Below, piece after piece: positions 1 to 6,181 of a DNA stretch of 7,041 nt. The stretch spans positions 1 to 7,041 of the forward strand of contig JAJDVB010000036.1 in assembly GCA_022826345.1 (NCBI GenBank). Direction: 5' to 3'. Each line of letters starts with the position of its first letter. Positions within the stretch are counted from its first letter, which is position 1. The notes below the pieces were generated by a model. That model saw only the letters and a program-made list of their open reading frames with translations, ran no database searches and had not been told where the DNA came from. A program made the translations under genes and the position numbers. This stretch comes from Alphaproteobacteria bacterium. GTDB lineage: Bacteria > Pseudomonadota > Alphaproteobacteria > UBA828.

Positions 1-24
1 TGATAGATTGCCGGTCCTCGGTAC

Positions 25-30
25 AGGAGG
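25..30 (+). promoter_or_regulatory. Shine-Dalgarno site of the transposase
   Basis: A perfect AGGAGG lies 8 bases before the ATG at 39, which fixes that start. The bases cctc at 16-19 could pair with gagg at 27-30 and partly hide the site, but a four-base stem is weak evidence for control. Confidence 0.75.
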
Positions 31-38
31 GTCCGGGC

Positions 39-515
39 ATGAAACGCTACGTGGTGACATTGGACGAAGCGGAAAGGGAACATTTGAAGGCGGTCGCGAA
101 CAAGGGCTCGCACCATTCGCAGAAGGTGATCAACGCGTTGATCCTGCTCAACTGCGACGCGGGGGACTTCAACGAGCGGCAGGCGACCGGGGAGGCCATC
201 GCGAACATTCTGCGGATCAGCATGCGCAAGGTGGACCGGGTCAAGAGGCGCTTCGTCGAGGATGGTCTCGAGGCGGCGCTGGGCGCCCGGCAGGGACGCC
301 GACCGACCTACTTGCGCAAGGCCGACGGCGAGTTCGAGGCACGCGTGGTTGCTCTGAGCTGCGGCGAGCCGCCGGAGGGCCGCGGCCAGTGGTCGCTGCG
401 GCTGCTGGCGGACCGCGCCGTGGAACTGGGCTACATCGACAGCGTGTCGCACGAGACGGTGCGGCGGGTTCTAAAAAAAACGAGATCAAGCCTTGGCGCC
501 GGGTCGGATGGGTAA
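39..515 (+). CDS. IS630 transposase frame-0 product (orfA)
   Basis: Without frameshifting, translation from ATG 39 ends at the TAA at 513-515 and makes a 158-residue protein. It contains the helix-turn-helix region and the linker but none of the DDE residues; its last 11 residues (after Lys147) are out-of-frame sequence. Such short products often bind the IS ends and act as inhibitors in two-frame elements, but that role is inferred here. The stop codon lies inside the loop of the stem-loop at 491-527. Confidence 0.7.
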   Translation: MKRYVVTLDEAEREHLKAVANKGSHHSQKVINALILLNCDAGDFNERQATGEAIANILRISMRKVDRVKRRFVEDGLEAALGARQGRRPTYLRKADGEFEARVVALSCGEPPEGRGQWSLRLLADRAVELGYIDSVSHETVRRVLKKTRSSLGAGSDG

Positions 516-1174
516 TCCCGGCGCAGGGCAACGCGGACTTCGCGGCGGCCATGGAGCAGGTGCTCGATGTATACCGGCGTCCCTACGACGAGGCCCATCC
601 CGTCGTGTGCATGGACGAGACGCCGCGCCAGTTGATCGGCGAGACGCGCGAGCCGGTCCCCGCCAAACCGGGCCGGCCGGGGCGGCACGACTACGAGTAC
701 CAGCGCTGCGGAACCTGCAACGTGTTCATGGCCACGGAGCCGTTGGCGGGCAAGCGCATGACCCTGGTGACCGAGCGCAAGACCAAGGTCGACTGGGCGA
801 ACTTCCTCGCCGACATTGCCGCGCACTACCCCGACGCCCGGAAGATCACCTTGGTGATGGACAATCTGAACACCCACCGCCCGGGCGCGCTCTACGAAGC
901 CTTCCCGCCGCCGCAGGCCAAGGCCCTTTGGGACCGGTTCGAGTTCGTCTTCACCCCCAAGCACGGCAGTTGGCTGAATGTCGCCGAGGTCGAACTCAAC
1001 GTCATGATCCGCCAATGCCTGAACCGACGCATCGACTCAATAGACATCCTGCGCAGCGAGGTCGCCGCCTGGCAGGCCGCCCGCGACCGCATCCGGGCCA
1101 AGGTCAACTGGCAGTTCACCGCCGCCGACGCACGCATCAAACTGAAACGTCTCTATCCGACATTTGATGCGTGA
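39..1174 (+). CDS. IS630-family DDE transposase, full-length product made by -1 frameshifting
   Basis: This enzyme cuts and rejoins the ends of its own IS630 element. Reading starts at ATG 39, continues in that frame to the A8 run at 473-480, then slips back one base and ends at the TGA at 1172-1174, giving 378 residues. The junction then reads RVLKKNEIKPWRR, the usual IS630 sequence at the link to the catalytic domain; neither frame alone gives it. The N-terminal part has a helix-turn-helix DNA-binding region at about residues 48-82. The catalytic triad is visible in the fused numbering: Asp193 (in CMDETP), Asp275 (in VMDNLNTH) and Glu317 (in SWLNVAE). The triad and C-terminus look intact, so the element may still be active. 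The alternative is a single-base mutation in a homopolymer, but slippage on A runs is known for IS630 elements and a stem-loop follows. Confidence 0.88.
473..527 (+). promoter_or_regulatory. Programmed -1 frameshift signal: A-run slippery site plus stem-loop
   Basis: The slippery heptamer A AAA AAA (473-479) sits with its two AAA codons in frame 0, within a run of eight A. Downstream, gcgccggg (496-503) pairs perfectly with cccggcgc (517-524), leaving a 13-base loop. An outer cct/agg pairing (491-493 with 525-527) across a two-base bulge lengthens the stem. The stem begins 11 bases after the heptamer with the outer pairs, or 16 without. That is a little longer than the usual 5-9 base spacer, so its stimulatory role is an inference. 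No clear upstream Shine-Dalgarno-like stimulator is seen. Confidence 0.7.
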
Positions 1175-2661
1175 CGCAACACTAGGGTTCCGCATTGCGC
1201 TAGCGCGGTATCTGGTAACTCCGCTGGTCGCTGGGTTACGAGCAAGAGTCCGACCCCGTACTTCCTGCCCTCTCGTGCAATCCTGTTTGCCGAGTCCCGA
1301 GTAATATTGCTCGCATTGTCACCCAAATACCGGTGTGCTTCTTCCAATACAACCAGAACTGGACTAGGACGTCCAATACCGGGGCCACCGTAGTCGCAGC
1401 GCAGTGAAACCTCAAGAATCAAATTGAGGACCACACCGATTGCTAGATCGGCAGCGACAGCCGGTACTCCACTAAAATCCAGGACCGAAACTGGGCTTGT
1501 ACGGCCTAACCAGGTATGCATGACATCGACCAAAGGGTCCGACCCGTTGGGATCGCCTGTCGGTTCCCGAAAAAACTGTAACCGTGGATCGAGTAGACCA
1601 AGACGCAAGAGGTCAGGAGTGGTTCCATAGGCTCCATGATTGGGACCCTTGTGCGGAGGTTGGCCGCCAGGGCCGTACGCCTGGAAAGTCGCTGGCCGTA
1701 GTGCAGTAGGATCGCCGTCATCAGTCCGACAGACTGTGGATGGGTCAGCGCGTACCTGACGAGTTTCGTTGTTTTCAATGTCCAACTGGTACCATACCCG
1801 GCGAATATCAAATGGGACTGGCGTATCGGATGTTACTGCACTCGGGTGAAGATCAAGCCAATTGGCAGATTCCGCAAATTCTCGGCGGTGCTGCGCTACA
1901 AGATCACTGAAGCGACTAAGAAAAGTTGGGCCGCCAGTGAGTCCAGCAAACGCGCGCATGATATCAGCGGCAGGTAATGCCCAATATGGCACACGCAACT
2001 GATTTTCGCCACTCTCCAGAACGCTCCTGATCGAAGCATGCTCGGACTTCGCCTGAGCGTACTCTCCGTGCGGATCGACAACAACTATATTGGAGGATCT
2101 CCATCCTCCACTAACGAACCCTTGCAGAAGGGTAGCAACAGTACTAGTTTTTCCAGAACCAGTGGAGCCTACGATGGCGGAATGGCGTACGACGAACCGC
2201 GACGCATCGACACAAACGGGAACCTCTTCAGCTGCAGCCATGCGACCGAGTCGAAGATGTTGGCTGTCAGGATTCGGGAATACGGTCTGAAGTTGATGTG
2301 CGGTCGCGAAATGTACCGGGTCATCTAACCCGGGATACGAACCGACACCTCGCTGGAAGCATCCGGTACCATGATCAATCTCGCCCAGCAACTGAACTTG
2401 GAGCCACCGTTCATCACGTTGAAGCGTTTCGACAGGCGTCATGGTTCCGGATAGCTCCGCAATACCGACTAGACTAACTGATGCGATTAAGTCAACTACT
2501 CCTTGGGGAATCCGAACTAGTGAACCAATCTGGCCAACGGGCTGAAGTCTTCCGCGGTAAATCGGCGCCGTACCAGCAAGGTCATCATCAAGCGCTACCG
2601 TCACGGTAGAGCCGAGAACATGCCGTATTTTTCCAATGCGGGTGGGGTCCTTCTCAGGCAT
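1153..2661 (-). pseudogene. herA: HerA-type ATPase of a SIR2-HerA defence system, 3' end cut by IS630
   Basis: This is the HerA/FtsK-like hexameric DNA-translocase subunit that assembles with SIR2 in Nezha-type anti-phage defence. From ATG 2661 it reads 502 residues. A HAS-barrel-like N-terminal region (RIGKIRHVLGSTV, about residues 8-90) comes first. Next are Walker A GSTGSGKT (165-172), Walker B with hydrophobic strand and double acid VLVVLEEAH (435-443), and the conserved sensor segment LLVTQRPAEL (473-482). The IS begins at codon 493; the last nine or ten residues and the stop are IS-derived, and the C-terminal segment normal in HerA proteins is absent. It starts one base after the sir2 stop, so it is co-transcribed and probably translationally coupled. 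An AGGA site 8 bases upstream supports this ATG over in-frame ATGs at 2685 and 2727. The ATPase core is complete, so a partly active product cannot be excluded, but loss of the C-terminus probably harms hexamer function. Confidence 0.88.
1175..1184. other. IS630 right junction with TA target inside herA
   Basis: The transposase ends at 1174, and HerA-like coding on the opposite strand is clear from about 1185 upward. TA at 1183-1184 falls in herA codon 493 (Leu) and is the only TA between these limits. IS630 duplicates TA on insertion, so a matching TA should border the missing left end. The sequence read inward from here (gtgttgcgtcacgc) is the expected place of the right terminal inverted repeat, but its left partner cannot be seen. 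Confidence 0.6.
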
Positions 2662-2662
2662 T

Positions 2663-3825
2663 CTAATCTTCCTGTGGTTGGACATCGCGTTCGGCAATAG
2701 CGTCCTGCAGCAACGCTCGCAGACCACTGTCTCCCTCGTATTTGTGACCCGTGCTTCGCGCTAGGTGCCTCGCTAAGCACCTAAAGTCAGTTAGTAGGAA
2801 TTCTCCGTCGGACCAAACAAGAGGTACGGCGACATCCGGTTCCGTCCAATTCCCTCGGATGCCTCCGATTACGGCTTCTCGTCTAGAAACTACTTGGAGA
2901 TTCGGCGTGAGTTCTGCACGTTCAGCCAATTCAATAGGAATGTCTGAGTGCACGAAAGCTATGAACTCAGAACGTTCACGCCGTGTAGCAGCGTCGAAGA
3001 TTAGCTCATTAAGGTGATCGTCGCTAAATGAGTAGCCGGAAATCAACATTAGTGTTTCAGGTTGATGAAGAGCACGCCTGAAGCGGTCTTGTAATACCAC
3101 AAATGGAACGCGCCGCGATTCGTCATATTTTGTATCTGAGGGATAAATCGCGGCCGGCAACCCTTCTGGTACTGCCTGTCCTAATCTCACTATCTGATTA
3201 TGGGTGTTCCAAATCCAATTGACCGAACCGTGCATCTTCCAAAGTCGTACAAGAAAGGACGGCATGACTTCGTCACCGAATCCTGGCAAAGACTCGACCA
3301 ATTCGGTGTGAAACCTAGCATTGAGGTTTCCGATGAAACCATCGAAATAAGGTACGCGCATCCGTTCCAACGCGGTTTCCACAAGAGGTCATAATTGACC
3401 GTAAACAATTCTACGGGAAGGTGGTAATTGGCCCTTGCCGCCCATCCCGCCAAGCAGATAACGGCGTCGTTATCGTCCGCGTTGGTGTTCAGTGCGATAA
3501 CGATTTGGCGACAGATTGTCTGGTCTAGTTCCTCTGCTTTTGCACGAGTTAGTCCATCTACGGTATCCTCGCCTGAGATTAGGGCTGAGATACGGCGTAT
3601 CCGACTCAAGGCACCTTCGAGATTGCGGCCTTGAAGTTGATGCTCTAAAGCGGCGCGGTTGTCGTCCGCTAGAGCATCCAAGACAATCCGTTGGAGACCG
3701 GTCACATCTGGAAGCCCGCACGCTCTACCGACTCCGGCCCCCAGGAAGAAGCAAACATGGCGAGAACGTGCCGCGAGCTTTGCGCCAAGTGCAGTTACGA
3801 ATTGTCGTGGTTCGTGCTCGGCCAT
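2663..3825 (-). pseudogene. sir2: SIR2-family NADase of a SIR2-HerA defence system, frameshifted
   Basis: SIR2 proteins in this context hydrolyse NAD+ when phage is sensed, stopping infection by abortive arrest. The first frame (ATG 3825) gives the nucleotide-binding motif LGAGVGRACGLPD (residues 28-40) and ends a conserved block with FTVNYDLL, including the catalytic-type Asn144-Tyr-Asp. After Leu148 this frame becomes nonsense. The frame one base back, entering at 3382 (GTG, Val), continues the family sequence VETALERMRVPYFDGF, then KMHGSVNW with the conserved His (about residue 199) and GYSFSDDHLNE (about 264-274). Restored length is about 387 residues, normal for these proteins. The lesion fits loss of one G in ttg-tgg near 3382-3385. 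No slippery heptamer is present there, so programmed shifting is unlikely; mutation or sequencing error remain. The gene is the first of the operon with herA and is lower in GC than the flanks. Confidence 0.9.
2670..2673 (-). promoter_or_regulatory. Shine-Dalgarno site of herA inside the end of sir2
   Basis: AGGA on the minus strand lies 8 bases before ATG 2661, within the last codons of sir2. The sir2 stop TAG (2665-2663) and the herA ATG are separated by one base, the classic arrangement for coupled translation. This site decides the herA start. Confidence 0.6.
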
Positions 3826-3831
3826 TGATAA

Positions 3832-3835
3832 TCCT
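3832..3835 (-). promoter_or_regulatory. Shine-Dalgarno site of sir2
   Basis: AGGA on the minus strand lies 6 bases before ATG 3825 and supports that start, which also places the GAG motif about 30 residues in, as expected for the family. Confidence 0.6.
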
Positions 3836-4101
3836 GAAAGAGTGCCGCTAGTGATGGAGGGGAGCGACGGGCTTTGAGAAGGAAGTCCAATTGGTCATGG
3901 TCGAGAGTATAAGCTACCATCCAATGGAGCATGAGGCAAGTGGGGCGGCGGTCTTGGGTGCAGGCTAGCTTCGGAAGTACGGACCATCCTGAGATAAGCA
4001 TCGGTTGATGTTGGGGACTGAAGCGCCTATCGAATGTGACGGGCTCTTGGTGCGCAGGGTAGTGCGTGGTTTGGGGCCTGGTCACCGCTCCGGGTACGTA
4101 G

Positions 4102-4380
4102 CGGAGCGACAAGACGACGATTGCCTACAGAGGCTGGGGCGGGAGTGCCCGTGTCTTGATCTTCGGCCGAAACTGGAGAGCCCCGACGAATCTCGAGCTG
4201 ATCGCCGAGCGGGAGGCCCTGACGCGGAGATCGATTCCATGCTCGTTCGCGGGCAAAGATGGCAAAGTGTAGAGGTCAAGCGAATGAGCGCACTCAAGAT
4301 GACGCCGTCAGTCCGCTCGGCACAAATGAACCTCCTGTACGCGGGCTGGTGCGACTTTGACCTAGAGTGGCTGCCCGCCT
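4102..4380 (+). pseudogene. Possible remnant of an APP1-like phosphatidate phosphatase gene
   Basis: Without a start codon, the frame from 4102 to the stop at 4270-4272 reads TTIAYRGWGGSARVLIFGR. This resembles the N-terminal I-x-YRG-x-G...R-x-x-x-x-GR signature upstream of the catalytic domain in bacterial APP1 (DUF2183) proteins. About 70 bases further on, in the frame one base back, GWCDFDLEWLP resembles the later tryptophan-plus-beta-strand segment of the same region. No DxDxT catalytic motif follows. If right, this is a heavily decayed 5' fragment with at least one frameshift. It is a weak match from memory of the family; it could be chance. Confidence 0.25.
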
Positions 4381-4522
4381 CCCGGCCCGGTCGGCGAGCG
4401 CTACCTCCGAGACGCCGAAGATCGCGCAGAATGCCGGATGAACCCGAAGCCAGAGAATCTACAACCCGATCTGTTCGAGTGCGCGGGTCTCAAACTTGGC
4501 GTCGGGCGCGCAATCGTGGCGG

Positions 4523-4750
4523 TCAGATCTTGGTGAGCGCGGCCTTGAACTCTTCTCGAGAGACTCCCGCCTGCTTCAACACACCTGACAACGTGCCGGT
4601 CTTGATCTCGCGGTGGATGGGCACGACGCAGCCCGCCGAACCCTGCCGCATGACGACATGGCTTCCCCTCTGGCGCACTGCCGTGAATCCAAGCGATTCG
4701 AGAGCGCGAATCGCGTCTCGCCCCGAAATACGGGGCAAGCTACGCGGCAT
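4523..4750 (-). CDS. hicA: HicA family mRNA-interferase toxin
   Basis: HicA toxins cleave mRNA and stop translation until neutralised by HicB. The protein has 75 residues, a normal length for this double-stranded-RNA-binding-like fold. It shows the family pattern in order: SGRDAIRALESLGF near residues 9-22, then RQRGSHVVMR with the catalytic His31, then CVVPIHREIKTGTLSGVLKQ (41-60), and a basic-acidic C-terminal helix. ATG 4750 lies 11 bases inside the 3' end of hicB, so the pair is co-transcribed and toxin translation probably depends on translation of the antitoxin. No good Shine-Dalgarno site precedes it, which fits coupling. All key residues are present, so it looks functional. Confidence 0.9.
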   Translation of the reverse strand: MPRSLPRISGRDAIRALESLGFTAVRQRGSHVVMRQGSAGCVVPIHREIKTGTLSGVLKQAGVSREEFKAALTKI

Positions 4751-4961
4751 GCGGGTGGACTTCGATGGTCGTCAGCAGCGGCTTGCCGTACGATGCCAGC
4801 GGAAATTCTTCAAGGTAGAGTTCGGTCGCTTCTTGGAGATTCGCCAAGGCTTCCTCGATGTTTTCGCCCTGAGACGTACTACCGGTTTCCGGATTCATCG
4901 CGATGAATCCGCCTTCCTCGGCGGGCAGGAGCACGGCTGTCAGCTGCATGGGTTTCACCAT
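4740..4961 (-). CDS. hicB: Short HicB family antitoxin
   Basis: HicB binds and inhibits HicA and usually helps repress the operon. The 73-residue product shows the short HicB pattern: a beta strand MQLTAVLLPAEEGGFIA (residues 5-21), then the conserved helix segment SQGENIEEALANLQEATELY (30-49). It lacks the C-terminal DNA-binding domain of long HicB proteins, so any autoregulation would need the short fold itself. The ATG at 4949 (residue 5) begins exactly where many relatives begin and is a real alternative to ATG 4961. It is the first gene of the pair; the antitoxin-first order differs from the E. coli hicAB order but is common. Confidence 0.87.
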   Translation of the reverse strand: MVKPMQLTAVLLPAEEGGFIAMNPETGSTSQGENIEEALANLQEATELYLEEFPLASYGKPLLTTIEVHPHAA

Positions 4962-5319
4962 CGTCGGCCTGGATCAACAGGCCGAGCGTACCACGCGCAG
5001 GGGGCCGGCGCCGCCGACCATTCTCCCGGTCGCCGTGGCTGCGGATTGACTACCGTCACGACGCGGGACCACCGAGTCAGCTAGTATCGGCGGAGCGCGG
5101 CTGTCCGGTGCCGGGAACGGCGATGGACGGAATCTGCTGGCGGGAATTCTGACTGACTGTTCGTGCACGGAGCCTCTGCCACTGTAGGATGGCCCGTGGC
5201 GATGGGCGACAGCACGGACTCGGCCCCGGTCATCGCCCGCACGCCTTGTATCGGTTCTTGTAGAACCGCGGACACGGCAGTCGTGTGCGAGCGAACGGCC
5301 CCCATTTGCGCTACCAACG
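4962..5319. other. Divergent intergenic region between hicB and the phosphoesterase
   Basis: This 358-base stretch separates the leftward hicBA pair from the rightward phosphoesterase, so it should hold both promoters. I see no convincing -35/-10 pair on either strand and no coding stretch with recognisable family sequence; the open frames here look like chance openings in GC-rich DNA. Its one clear element is the palindrome at 5252-5268. Confidence 0.5.
5252..5268. repeat. Perfect 7-base inverted repeat with 3-base spacer
   Basis: cggttct (5252-5258) and agaaccg (5262-5268) are exact inverse complements around tgt. It lies about 50 bases before the phosphoesterase start, where an operator for a dimeric regulator could sit. 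There is no T tract on either strand, so it is not a typical terminator. No regulator gene is adjacent in this window. Confidence 0.5.
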
Positions 5320-6099
5320 ATGAAGATCCAGGTCCTCTCCGACCTCCACATTGAGCATGGTGGCCCGGTGCCGGAGCACCACCCCGAGGCTGACGTCATT
5401 GTCCTCGCCGGCGACCTCGCGCCGTACACGAAGGGACTTGTGGCGAAGCTCTCGGAGTTCTGGGCGTCCGCCCCGCACATCGTCTACGTCCTCGGCAACC
5501 ACGAGTTCTACGGCACGGAGATCGACGACGCGAGGGCGGGACTCGCCGAGGAGTGCGCGGAAGTCGGCATCCACCTCCTCGACCCCGGTACGGTCCGGAT
5601 CGAGGGCACCCGCTTCGTTGGGGCAACCCTGTGGACGGATCTGGAACTCTACGGCAAGGCCGATGAGATTGGGGCACACCGACGGCTGCGCCGGGGCATA
5701 TCGGACTTCGCGGGCGCGATTCGACACCGGGGGCGGCACTTCAGCACGCGGGAGTCTGTCCGACGGCATCGGGCCGCCCGGCACTTCATCGAGGAACAGC
5801 TCGCACGGGCGGAGCTTGCCGGTGAACGAGTGGTGGTAATCACGCATCACGCGCCGAGCCGGCGATCGATCCGGCGGTGGTTCCAGGGCGATCCGTTGAA
5901 CCCGGCGTTCGCCTCCGACCTGGACCGGCTGATCGAGCGGTACCAGCCCGCACTCTGGGTCCACGGTCACATGCACGATCCGGTTGATGAGCGGCTCGGG
6001 AAAACGAGAATCGTCGCCAACCCGGCCGGGTACGCGCACGAGCGGAAGCGGGGATTCAACCCGGCGCTCTGCATCGATCTCGACGCGCCGGAGACATGA
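5320..6099 (+). CDS. Calcineurin-like metallophosphoesterase
   Basis: A 259-residue cytosolic hydrolase of the two-metal metallophosphoesterase superfamily; the substrate cannot be told from sequence. The metal-binding motifs are all present and in order: DLH with Asp8 and His10, GD with Asp32, GNHE with Asn60 and His61, THH with His176-His177, and GHMH with His217 and His219 preceded by His215. There is no signal peptide or membrane segment. The core length matches stand-alone members of the family. ATG 5320 places Asp8 just after the first beta strand, as is usual, though no clear Shine-Dalgarno site precedes it. It is a monocistronic gene, divergent from hicBA and convergent with the DUF4143 ATPase. 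GC content is high, like the rightmost gene and unlike the sir2-herA block. Confidence 0.9.
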   Translation: MKIQVLSDLHIEHGGPVPEHHPEADVIVLAGDLAPYTKGLVAKLSEFWASAPHIVYVLGNHEFYGTEIDDARAGLAEECAEVGIHLLDPGTVRIEGTRFVGATLWTDLELYGKADEIGAHRRLRRGISDFAGAIRHRGRHFSTRESVRRHRAARHFIEEQLARAELAGERVVVITHHAPSRRSIRRWFQGDPLNPAFASDLDRLIERYQPALWVHGHMHDPVDERLGKTRIVANPAGYAHERKRGFNPALCIDLDAPET

Positions 6100-6146
6100 G
6101 CGCGGTTGCTCGTGACTCTGCCACTCTGCGTCTCCGAAACGACACT

Positions 6147-6171
6147 CCCGTTTCCCGGATACTCGGGCGGG
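6147..6171. terminator. Possible hairpin between convergent genes
   Basis: cccg-ttt-cccg (6147-6157) can pair with cgggcggg (6164-6171) around a six-base loop, with a three-base bulge. It lies in the 82-base gap between the two convergent stop codons. There is no T run after it, so an intrinsic terminator is not established; it may simply be a GC-rich stem. A second small stem, ctgacc (6177-6182) with ggtcag (6191-6196), overlaps the end of the ATPase gene. Confidence 0.25.
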
Positions 6172-6181
6172 TATGTCTGAC

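Larger units (their letters stand above)
1..1184 (+). mobile_element. IS630-family insertion sequence, left end outside the window
   Basis: The element carries one transposase gene pair and almost nothing else, as IS630 elements do. IS630 elements insert at TA and duplicate it. The only TA between the transposase stop codon and the resumption of clear HerA coding sequence is at 1183-1184, so I place the right boundary there. The element lies on the plus strand, inside and opposite to the minus-strand herA gene. The left terminal repeat is not identifiable: the window appears to start a few tens of bases inside the element. A short match (gatag near base 2 against the inverted right end) hints at this but is too short to count. 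A sequence edge inside an IS is also a common place for an assembly to break. Family assignment is strong; the exact ends are inferred. Confidence 0.85.
3826..4522. other. Gene-poor gap upstream of sir2
   Basis: About 700 bases with no confident intact gene. It must hold the promoter of sir2-herA. The best candidate I see is a minus-strand TATACT at 3911-3906, which would give a leader of roughly 75 bases, but no good -35 element is at the right distance, so I do not call it as a separate site. A minus-strand open frame of 105 codons (4112-3795) crosses the sir2 start but shows no recognisable domain. Between 4102 and about 4380 on the plus strand are short protein-like stretches in two frames, listed separately as a possible gene remnant. 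Confidence 0.5.

Noticed and set aside
8..478. The 5' half of the second transposase frame as an independent coding region starting near base 8.
   Set aside because: Before the A run this frame gives low-complexity Gly/Arg-rich sequence; the true N-terminus is in the frame starting at ATG 39.
431..1015. A 194-codon minus-strand open frame opposite the transposase.
   Set aside because: It is a mirror of the GC-rich DDE-coding sequence and shows no family features.
3376..3390. A programmed frameshift in sir2 comparable to that of the transposase.
   Set aside because: The sequence at the junction has no slippery heptamer, and this is not a known feature of SIR2 defence genes.
3795..4112. A 105-codon minus-strand open frame overlapping the start of sir2, possibly a leader or small partner gene.
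   Set aside because: It has no recognisable domain and no clear ribosome binding site, and its 31-base overlap with sir2 adds little support; it is probably a chance opening.
4005..5084. A 359-codon plus-strand open frame running across the hicBA pair.
   Set aside because: Its second half is the antisense of two well-supported minus-strand genes, and its protein is arginine-rich and without domain sense. Only the 4269-4380 part is of interest, as a possible remnant.
5311..6039. A 242-codon minus-strand open frame opposite the phosphoesterase.
   Set aside because: The plus-strand frame has every metallophosphoesterase motif; the opposite frame is a GC-rich shadow.
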